From positions 1 through 15,997 of the forward strand of contig CBHYLN010000125.1 in NCBI GenBank assembly GCA_966128725.1: a stretch of 15,997 nt of DNA. Reading direction: 5' to 3'. Below the pieces are notes generated by a model. It was not told the origin of the DNA, did no database searches, and saw nothing but the letters and a program-made list of their open reading frames with translations. A program made the position numbers and the translations under genes. Source of the stretch: JAFDZV01 sp966128725. Lineage in GTDB: Bacteria > Bacteroidota > Ignavibacteria > OLB7. Below are positions 7,856 to 13,978 of the stretch, piece by piece (position 1 is the stretch's first letter; each line of letters starts with the position of its first letter).

Positions 7856-9447
7856 TGCCCTCCTTTGACCTTCGCGACGAACCGTGGATTCCGGTGGCGT
7901 TCCTCGACGGGACGGCCGGCACGGTTGGGCTGCGCGACGCGCTTCGGCGCGCGCACGAGATCCGGGAGATCACGCTCGACAACCCGATGGAGCTGGCCGG
8001 CCTGTACCGGCTGCTGCTGGCGTTGGCGGTACGGATATTCCCGAGGACGGAGGATATCGACGACTGGTTCGCGACCTGGGAGGCCGGGTGGTTCGATGCC
8101 GCGCCGATTGCGGAATACTTCGACCGCTGGGCTGATCGGTTCGATCTGTTCGGCGCCGAACGGCCCTTCTACCAGGTCCGCACGAACATGGGGAACGGTC
8201 TGTTGCCGGTGACGTTGCTCCGCATGGACGAGGGCGGGAACACGAACGCGCTCTTCAGCCATGCCGATCTGAAGGAACAGGCGACGATGACGCCGGCCGA
8301 GGCCGCACGTGGGTTGATCGCCAGCCAGCACGCGGCCATCGGCGGCCTGCTCAGCAACCCATACAAGACCGGCAACCGGAACTCGCCGGCGGTGGGCGGT
8401 GCCATCTTCTGGCTGCATGGCCGCTCGTTGTTCCAGGCGCTGCTGTTGAACGCGCCGCCAAGCAGCGACGCCCGCATGAACGGTGCCGCACCCAACGACG
8501 CACCGGCGTGGGAGGTCGATGAACCGAAGGCCGCCGGAAGCCGCCCGCATGTCGGGTTCCTGGACTACCTCACGTTTCAACATCGGCGCATCACGCTGCT
8601 GCCCACCGATCAGGAGGATGCGACCGTGGTGGCCGGCATTTACCGCACCGGCGGCGAGGCCGAGGAGGTGATGCCGTTGGACGACCCGCACATGGCGATC
8701 ATCAACGACGAAAAGCTCGGGCCTAGGCGCTACAACGTTGTGGCCGGGAAGGCCGTCTGGCGCGACGCGTCCGTCTTCCTGGTGCTGTTGCCGGGACAGC
8801 GCGGAACGCCGCCGGCCACGTTCCGGTGGGCGCAATCGAACCGGGATTATCTCGGGATGCGGCGCATCGACGCCGAGGTGTTCGCCGTGCGGACGCGTGG
8901 CGCCAACGACGGCACGGTGCGCATGTGGCGGCGGGAACGGCTGCCGGTGTTCCTCAACATTCTCGCAGAGCCCAAGCGCGGTGAGAAGGTGGCGATCGCG
9001 TTGGAGCGTGCCGATCGGCAGGCGTACCTGCTCGGCTTCGCCACGAAGATCGCCGCCGGGCGCATCCTGGCCCCGGCGAAGGAGTTCGGCGCGCTCGGCA
9101 CGATCGAACGCGCGGAGGCGACGGCGCTCGCGCGGACGTTCGATTGCGAGGCGCGGTACTGGGCCGCGCTGGAGCCGCGCTTCACGGAGCTGCTGGAAGG
9201 GCTTGCCGGGCCGGGCGATCCGGATCGGAATGCCGACTGGGGCGCCGAGGAGCTGCGCGGCTGGACGGAGCTGATCCACCGGACGGCGCTTGAAGCCTAC
9301 GATCGCGGCACCGGCGCGCTCGATGCCACCGCGCGCCAGCTCCGCGCGCTTGTGCTGGGGCGGATCGCGATCCGCCCGGTTGCACGGTATCGCCTCGACG
9401 GCAACGCCCAACATCCCACAACCCAACCAATGGAGGCAGGCATATGA
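7855..9447 (+). CDS. cse1: Cse1/CasA, large subunit of type I-E Cascade
   Basis: 530 residues, slightly longer than the E. coli protein (502). Cse1 recognises the PAM, helps open the target duplex and recruits Cas3. Family hallmarks are the N-terminal FDLRDEPWIPV (4-14), FDLFGAERPFYQV (96-108), and the segment around 162-178 (IGGLLSNPYKTGNRNSP), which lies where the PAM-sensing loops of the family are found. The C-terminal helical domain is present. The start is fixed by a strong SD (GGAGGTG, 7843-7849) five bases before an ATG that shares one base with the cas3 stop. A longer in-frame reading exists upstream but would lie inside cas3. The end overlaps cse2 by four bases (ATGA), implying translational coupling. 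Confidence 0.95.
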   Translation: MPSFDLRDEPWIPVAFLDGTAGTVGLRDALRRAHEIREITLDNPMELAGLYRLLLALAVRIFPRTEDIDDWFATWEAGWFDAAPIAEYFDRWADRFDLFGAERPFYQVRTNMGNGLLPVTLLRMDEGGNTNALFSHADLKEQATMTPAEAARGLIASQHAAIGGLLSNPYKTGNRNSPAVGGAIFWLHGRSLFQALLLNAPPSSDARMNGAAPNDAPAWEVDEPKAAGSRPHVGFLDYLTFQHRRITLLPTDQEDATVVAGIYRTGGEAEEVMPLDDPHMAIINDEKLGPRRYNVVAGKAVWRDASVFLVLLPGQRGTPPATFRWAQSNRDYLGMRRIDAEVFAVRTRGANDGTVRMWRRERLPVFLNILAEPKRGEKVAIALERADRQAYLLGFATKIAAGRILAPAKEFGALGTIERAEATALARTFDCEARYWAALEPRFTELLEGLAGPGDPDRNADWGAEELRGWTELIHRTALEAYDRGTGALDATARQLRALVLGRIAIRPVARYRLDGNAQHPTTQPMEAGI

Positions 9448-10100
9448 ACGAATCGATCACCAACGCGGCCCCGGATGCCGGATCAACGGCAGTCGCAGCG
9501 ACCGTGGCGGCAGCAACGGCCGTGCCGCGGAAGAAACGCGACGACGCCGACGAGCGGTTCGTTGCGTGGCTGCGACGGCTGGACCGGGAGGATGATCGCG
9601 CCGCGCTCGCGAAGCTGCGGCGCTCGCTGGTGAACTTCGGGGATGACTTCTCGGCCTACGCCGTCCTTGGGGGCGCGCTGCCGGCCGGGCTGCCGGAGTG
9701 GAAGCTGGAGGACTACGTGCTCGTTGCCGGGCTCTCGGCGATGCACCGCGACTGGGCGGACGACGATCGCAGCCTGGGGAACTCGCTCAGGCGGCTGCGC
9801 CATGCCCTTTCCGATGCGGGCGAGGGGAGCCTGGACCTCCTCTTCACCGCGCTGCTGAACGCCGAACGCGAGGAACTGCCAGTGCGGCTGCGCCACGTCA
9901 TCACGCGACTTGCCGCCAAGGAGATCGCCATCGACTATGCGCGCCTGCTCGAGGATCTCGGCGGTTGGCAACACCCGCGCCGCTTCGTGCAGCGCAAGTG
10001 GGCACACGACTACTGGGTGGGCGAGCGGCCGCACGGCAACGCGGAGCAGCCCGACAACGAGACGGCGGACACACTGGCAGAACCAGGCGCCGCTGAGTAG
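9444..10100 (+). CDS. cse2: Cse2/CasB, small subunit of type I-E Cascade
   Basis: 218 residues against about 160 in E. coli. Cse2 forms a dimer along the Cascade belly and stabilises the R-loop. The core (about 36-195) is all-helical, with the family-like pattern FVAWLRRLDREDDRAALAKLRRS near the start, SLGNSLRRLRHA mid-way and GGWQHPRRFVQRKWAHDYW at the end. The extra length comes from an Ala/Thr-rich N-terminal tail (about 1-30) and an acidic C-terminal tail (about 196-218), both probably disordered. The start has SD GGAGG at 9432-9436 and overlaps the cse1 stop as ATGA. It is followed by a 97-nt gap, unusual in this tight operon. Confidence 0.92.
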   Translation: MNESITNAAPDAGSTAVAATVAAATAVPRKKRDDADERFVAWLRRLDREDDRAALAKLRRSLVNFGDDFSAYAVLGGALPAGLPEWKLEDYVLVAGLSAMHRDWADDDRSLGNSLRRLRHALSDAGEGSLDLLFTALLNAEREELPVRLRHVITRLAAKEIAIDYARLLEDLGGWQHPRRFVQRKWAHDYWVGERPHGNAEQPDNETADTLAEPGAAE

Positions 10101-10197
10101 GCGCTGCCGAGGTCGGCACACGTCGACATCGTACGGCGACGTTATCGAATTCCGACGCTTGAATCTTTTCTCACGACAATTCCAATCAACACGACTT
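10101..10197 (+). promoter_or_regulatory. Structured 97-nt gap between cse2 and cas7
   Basis: The only sizeable gap in the interference operon. It begins with a perfect 6-bp stem with two-base loop, TGCCGA-GG-TCGGCA (10105-10118). A second 6-bp stem follows, ACGTCG (10120-10125) with CGACGT (10137-10142). An AT-richer stretch then runs to the cas7 start, which lacks an SD. This could be an internal promoter, an RNA-processing site or an attenuator that adjusts the high Cas7 stoichiometry (about six copies per complex). Function is inferred only. Confidence 0.45.
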
Positions 10198-11469
10198 ATG
10201 CATACCAACGCACCAAAACTCGAACTGCACATCCTTCAGAACTTCCCTCCCCACAACCTGAACCGCGACGACACCGGCGCCCCGAAGGACACCGAGTTCG
10301 GCGGATACCGTCGCGGCCGTATCTCCTCGCAATGCCTGAAGCGAAGCATTCGGTGGTCGCCGTCGTTCGGAGCGGAGCTTGGCGGGCGCATCGCCATCCG
10401 CACAAAGCGCTCGGCCGAACGCCTCGCCGAGATCCTCACCACGGCGCACGCGCAGGATGCGAAGGCGGCCGAGCGCGTGGCACGCGCGGCGATCGGCAAG
10501 TTGGTGACCGCCGTCGACGGCGACGGCAAGACGAACGTGCTCTTCTACGTGGGACCGGACGAGCTGGAAGCGGTGGCCGCGCGACTGAACGATGTCTGGG
10601 GGACGCTCGCCCCCGCGCTCGCAGCCGAGCCGACGCAGGAGGAACCGACCGACACCGCGAAGCCCGACGAGAAGGCCAAGGGCAAGGGGAAGGCAAAGAA
10701 GGAGAAACAGGCCGACACAGGACTCGACGACGCGGTGAGCCCGGTGATCGAGGGTTACCTGAAGGAGTACGACGGCACGGTCGGCACGGCCGACGTGGCG
10801 CTCTTCGGGCGGATGCTGGCCGAGAAGCCGACGCTGAACATCGACGCTGCCTGCCACGTTGCGCACGCGATCAGCACCAACCGCGTCAGCATGGACTTCG
10901 ACTACTTCACCGCAGTGGACGATCTGAACCCCGGCGGTGAGACGGGTGCGGGGATGATCGGCACGGCGATGTTCAACTCCTCCTGCTTCTATCGCTACGC
11001 CGTGATTGACCTCGGGCAGTTGTATGGGAACCTCGGCGACGATCAGCGCGAGGGGACGCGGGAGCACGCGCTGGCGGCGGTGCGCGCGTTCATCCGAGGA
11101 GCCGTTGAGGCGATCCCCAGCGGCAAGCAGGCGTCCACGGCGGCCTACACACCCCCGGGCTTCGTGATGGCGGTGGTGCGGCCGAACGGCGGGCAGCCGA
11201 TGTCGCTTGCCAACGCGTTCGAGAAGCCCGTTGCGCCGCGCCACGACTCCGGCCTGGTGGCGGAATCGGTGGGGCGCCTGGACACGCACTGGCGGGAGCT
11301 GACCCGGATGTACGGCGAGCGCGGCGCCCGCCCGATCGTGGCCGCGATGGACTCCGTTGCCGGCACGCTCGAAACCCTTGCACCCTACCGCTGCGCCGGC
11401 ATCGACGAGCTGCTGGAACGGTCGATCGAAACGCTCGGGTCCGAGTGGACCACGGGAGGTGCCGCATGA
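10198..11469 (+). CDS. cas7: Cas7e/Cse4/CasC, Cascade backbone subunit
   Basis: 423 residues; the E. coli protein has 363. Six copies form the helical backbone that holds the crRNA spacer. Family hallmarks are LELHILQNFPPHNLNRDDTGAPK-type start (8-30), FGGYRRGRISSQCLKRSIR (34-52), the NIDAACHVAHAISTNRV block (214-230) followed by DFDYFTAVDDL, and MIGTAMFNSSCFYRY (253-267). The excess length is largely one low-complexity Glu/Lys/Thr/Pro insertion at about 143-178 (...KGKGKAKKEKQ...). The ATG at 10198 gives the family-typical N-terminus but has no SD, unlike most genes in the operon. The stop overlaps cas5 by four bases. Confidence 0.95.
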   Translation: MHTNAPKLELHILQNFPPHNLNRDDTGAPKDTEFGGYRRGRISSQCLKRSIRWSPSFGAELGGRIAIRTKRSAERLAEILTTAHAQDAKAAERVARAAIGKLVTAVDGDGKTNVLFYVGPDELEAVAARLNDVWGTLAPALAAEPTQEEPTDTAKPDEKAKGKGKAKKEKQADTGLDDAVSPVIEGYLKEYDGTVGTADVALFGRMLAEKPTLNIDAACHVAHAISTNRVSMDFDYFTAVDDLNPGGETGAGMIGTAMFNSSCFYRYAVIDLGQLYGNLGDDQREGTREHALAAVRAFIRGAVEAIPSGKQASTAAYTPPGFVMAVVRPNGGQPMSLANAFEKPVAPRHDSGLVAESVGRLDTHWRELTRMYGERGARPIVAAMDSVAGTLETLAPYRCAGIDELLERSIETLGSEWTTGGAA

Positions 11470-12236
11470 GCTGGACCCTGCTGCTGCGGCTCGCCGGCCC
11501 GATGCAGGCGTGGGGCGTGCAGAGCCGTTTCGAGATCCGCGAATCGGGCACCGAGCCGAGCAAGAGCGGCGTGGTGGGCCTGATATGCGCGGCGTTGGGG
11601 ATCGACCGCAACGATCCGATCCCCGAGGAGATCCGCGCCCTGCGCATGGGCGTGCGCGCCGATCGCGAGGGGCAGATGCGCCGCGACTACCACACCATCG
11701 TCCGGTGGAAATGGGATCGCCGCACGAGGGCCTGGGAGCCCAGCGGCACCGCGCTTTCGGAGCGCTACTTCCTCGCCGACGCCAGCTTCCTCGTGGGGCT
11801 GGAATGCAGAGACGAGGCCCTGCTTCGGCGCATCGGCGACGCGATCGACCATCCCCGCTGGCCGCTCTGTCTGGGGCGCCGCGCCTGCCCTCCCTCTCGC
11901 CCCATCCGCGTGAAGGACGGGCTCCGCGCCGGATCGCTGGAGGAGGTGCTGCGGTCAGCGGCGTGGGAGGATCGCGCCGCGGCCGACGATACAGACGACG
12001 GCGTGGATGCGACGAGGCCGGAGAACGGGGCCGATCCGGACGCCCTGCCGGAGCGGCTCCGCACCGTGATCGAGGTAGGCGGGACGGAGACGATCGGTCA
12101 AGCGGACGGCCTGGTGCTTGCACGCCGACCGGACCAGCCGATATCGTTCGCGCCGCGCAACTTCGCCATGCGCGAGGTGCACATCGGCACGGTCACCAAC
12201 CCCGCACGCAAGGAGGCCAACCATGCACATCAGTAG
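11466..12236 (+). CDS. cas5: Cas5e/CasD, Cascade 5'-handle-binding subunit
   Basis: 256 residues against 224 in E. coli. Cas5e caps the crRNA 5' handle and contacts Cse1. The N-terminus WTLLLRLAGPMQAWGVQSRF, followed by the TEPSKSGVVGLICAALG motif (29-45), is diagnostic of Cas5. DYHTIVRW (74-81) and LGRRACPPSRPI (136-147) are also typical. An acidic low-complexity insertion, about 171-195 (AAADDTDDG...ENGADPD), accounts for the extra length. The start has a strong SD (GGGAGGT, 11454-11460) and overlaps the cas7 stop (ATGA). The 3' end overlaps cas6e by 14 bases. Confidence 0.94.
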   Translation: MSWTLLLRLAGPMQAWGVQSRFEIRESGTEPSKSGVVGLICAALGIDRNDPIPEEIRALRMGVRADREGQMRRDYHTIVRWKWDRRTRAWEPSGTALSERYFLADASFLVGLECRDEALLRRIGDAIDHPRWPLCLGRRACPPSRPIRVKDGLRAGSLEEVLRSAAWEDRAAADDTDDGVDATRPENGADPDALPERLRTVIEVGGTETIGQADGLVLARRPDQPISFAPRNFAMREVHIGTVTNPARKEANHAHQ

Positions 12237-12951
12237 ACTCGTCCTGAACATGCGGTCGCGGCAGGCGCGCGCGGACGCAGCCGCCGGCTACGATATCCAT
12301 CGCACCATGTGCACCCGCGCGTTCGGCCTGACCGCCGGGGCCGAGGGGCGCGTGCTGTTTCGTCTGGAGCCCGCGCGCGAGGGGGCCGAACACGGCGGGC
12401 CGCTCCTGCTGGTGCAGTCCTCCGGCGCGCCGCCGGACTGGACCAACCTGCCGGAGGACTATTGCCTGCGGGTGGACGGGCCGAAGGCGTTTGCGCCAGT
12501 CCTGACCGCCGGGCAGCTACTCAGCTTCCGGCTGGCCGCCAACCCGGTGGAACGCCGCCGCCGGCACGACGCGACGGGCGAGCCGGTGCGCGGCGTGTCG
12601 AAGACCGGAGAGCCCGGGCACGCCCGGTTCGTGCGGCGCGCGCTGCTCGATCCGGACGATCAGGCCGAATGGCTCGCGCGTCAGGGAACGACGCGCGAGC
12701 GCGACGGCCTGCTCGTGGGTGGCTTCATCCCGCGGCACGTCAACACGATTCCGCTGGAGCCCGCCCGGCGCCCGGGGAGCGTCGTCTCGCATGAACAAAA
12801 GAAGTGGATACCGCACGTCGGCGTCCGTTTCGACGGCGTTCTGGAGGTGACCGACGCACACGCCTTCCTGAACACGCTCGCCGCCGGCATCGGCCCGGCG
12901 AAGGCGTTCGGGTTCGGCCTGCTCTCGATCGCCCCGCTACGCGGCACCTAG
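12223..12951 (+). CDS. cas6e: Cas6e/Cse3/CasE, crRNA-processing endoribonuclease
   Basis: 242 residues. It cuts the repeat RNA at the base of its hairpin and stays bound to the 3' end of the crRNA as part of Cascade. The N-terminus HISRLVLNMRSRQARADAA is typical. Tyr23 and His26 (GYDIHRTM) match the catalytic pair described for the Thermus enzyme. The C-terminal glycine-rich loop GIGPAKAFGFG (222-232) is the second ferredoxin-fold RNA-binding signature. The start is well supported by SD AAGGAGG (12210-12216) even though it lies 14 bases inside cas5. It is the last gene of the interference operon; no terminator is evident directly after the stop. Confidence 0.95.
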   Translation: MHISRLVLNMRSRQARADAAAGYDIHRTMCTRAFGLTAGAEGRVLFRLEPAREGAEHGGPLLLVQSSGAPPDWTNLPEDYCLRVDGPKAFAPVLTAGQLLSFRLAANPVERRRRHDATGEPVRGVSKTGEPGHARFVRRALLDPDDQAEWLARQGTTRERDGLLVGGFIPRHVNTIPLEPARRPGSVVSHEQKKWIPHVGVRFDGVLEVTDAHAFLNTLAAGIGPAKAFGFGLLSIAPLRGT

Positions 12952-13022
12952 GGCACGCGGCCGCACGCACATCGTTCTTTGACAACCTGAACCACTGTAT
13001 ACATGGGATGAATTGATATCAC

Positions 13023-13105
13023 GAGGAGTGGCTTGGAAAGAATGAGGACCGAGGACGGAATCGATAGTTCATGTTCCGCCCTCGGCTCTCGTTCTTCCGC
13101 TCCTC
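13023..13105 (+). ncRNA. Candidate structured RNA: long imperfect hairpin
   Basis: Arms 13044-13060 and 13074-13090 pair over 17 positions with two mismatches and one G:T, around a 13-base loop. The stem continues outward as 13035-13043 with 13091-13098 (one bulge) and 13023-13028 with 13100-13105 (GAGGAG/CTCCTC) across an internal loop. Roughly 30 base pairs form in 83 nt, far beyond chance. No T-tract follows, so it is not a standard terminator. A 36-codon ORF (ATG 13042 to TGA 13150-13152, second codon AGG) starts inside the 5' arm, with GAGGAG 13 bases upstream. That the region is transcribed is inferred, not shown. Confidence 0.5.
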
Positions 13106-13108
13106 CGA

Positions 13109-13135
13109 ACGTTCCCCGCACATGTGGGGATGACC
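13109..13135 (+). repeat. Solitary CRISPR-repeat-like element
   Basis: It aligns with the array repeat in the same orientation. From position 3 on there are 21 identities over 26 columns, with four mismatches that are all C/T transitions and one missing A near the 3' end (GGGGATGACC versus GGGGATGAACC). It also starts with A two bases before the G, as all nine array repeats do. It can form a stem CCCCGC/GTGGGG like a type I-E repeat, so Cas6e recognition is plausible. No second clear repeat lies 61 bp downstream. Confidence 0.75.
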
Positions 13136-13305
13136 ATTTGAATTATGAATGATGAGTTATGAATTACGAAAGAAGGCTATGGGTCGAGGGTGCATCGCGA
13201 TCAAGCACATTTTCATATGAACTGAATTTGTGTCGATGGTCGCAATGAATCATTCCCCCCAGATCATTCAATCACTCGAACAAGATCACGAGGGAGCTAT
13301 CAATC

Positions 13306-13941
13306 ATGACACACAGGAATGGAGCAGGATGGATCCCAATTGTGCTCATCACAATCGGTTCCGTGTCGGCCCTGACGATCGCAGCATGTGCGCCGTCGGC
13401 CATCACCAAAAACCGAGACGCAAGCGACCCATTACAGGGCGCCGAGCAGATACGGCATTATCGCAACGGAGTGCTTGCAGGTGCCTTGCTAGGCCCGAAC
13501 AATCGCGGCGTCAGCATTGCCGGCCTTGCGCAGTTCACCGACTCGACCATCGGCGGGATCCTCACCATGGACCTGCTGGAGATCGGTATGGATGCGGAAG
13601 GCCGAACGCAGCCGCCACTGGTGCGACGACACACGCTCGATCTCGGCTACAACATCAACATCTACGGCCCACTCTCAACGTGGCTGGCTCTCTATGGCGG
13701 TCTGGGCATATTCTTCCCCATCCGCACATATCCGAATCAGCACTTCGTGATTCCCCGCAACGAAGCCTATTCCTCATCGCTCAACATGGGCGCCATGTTC
13801 ACGATCGCGCGACGCATCGCGATCGAGATTGGTGGCACCTATTACCTGGCATACATCTATGACAGCGAGTGGACGACGGCCGAGCAGGACGCATTCAAGA
13901 ATATCTACAACGGTTATGTGCGTGTCGGCTGGCGCTGGTGA
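13306..13941 (+). CDS. Predicted outer-membrane lipoprotein/beta-barrel protein between cas6e and cas1
   Basis: 211 residues, not recognised as a known Cas or Cas-accessory family. Residues 9-27 are hydrophobic and end in a lipobox (TIAAC, Cys28), indicating export and possible lipidation. From about 55 onward the chain alternates short amphipathic strands (HTLDLGYNINIYG, TWLALYGGLGIFF, IAIEIGGTYYLAYIY) separated by polar turns. It ends in an aromatic residue (VRVGWRW), the usual C-terminus of an outer-membrane beta-barrel. No catalytic motif is seen. The start has SD GAGGGAG (13290-13296). The stop is only 37 nt before cas1, so it may be co-transcribed with cas1-cas2. Its lower GC and the gap before it suggest a later insertion into the cas cluster. 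Function is unknown; its position could be accidental. Confidence 0.75.
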   Translation: MTHRNGAGWIPIVLITIGSVSALTIAACAPSAITKNRDASDPLQGAEQIRHYRNGVLAGALLGPNNRGVSIAGLAQFTDSTIGGILTMDLLEIGMDAEGRTQPPLVRRHTLDLGYNINIYGPLSTWLALYGGLGIFFPIRTYPNQHFVIPRNEAYSSSLNMGAMFTIARRIAIEIGGTYYLAYIYDSEWTTAEQDAFKNIYNGYVRVGWRW

Positions 13942-13978
13942 AAAGAATGCAGGAGAAATATTAATTCAAGGAGACACT

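Larger units (their letters stand above)
12952..13305. promoter_or_regulatory. 354-nt non-coding region with CRISPR-like element and long hairpin
   Basis: No conventional gene. In order: a TTGACA at 12979-12984; a weak repeat-like segment about 12995-13014 (contains GGGATGAA); a long hairpin 13023-13105; a clear CRISPR-repeat-like element 13109-13135; AT-rich filler with TTATGAAT repeated at a 14-bp interval (13143, 13157); two short palindromes, TTCATATGAA (13212-13221) and AATGAATCATT (13244-13254); then the SD of the lipoprotein gene. Base composition is clearly more AT-rich than the cas genes. The palindromes could be operators for the downstream genes. Confidence 0.6.

Noticed and set aside
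10186..12123. 645-codon minus-strand ORF opposite cas7 and cas5
   Set aside because: Arg/Pro/Ala-rich shadow with no domain; the plus strand encodes clear Cas7 and Cas5.
12979..13003. TTGACA plus TATACA as a sigma-70 promoter for the hairpin region
   Set aside because: The spacing is 13 nt, too short for a normal promoter; kept only as a landmark.
13185..13196. Possible partner repeat about 60 bp downstream of the lone repeat (CGAGGGTGCATC)
   Set aside because: Only 8 of 12 bases match and the 5' half of the repeat is absent.
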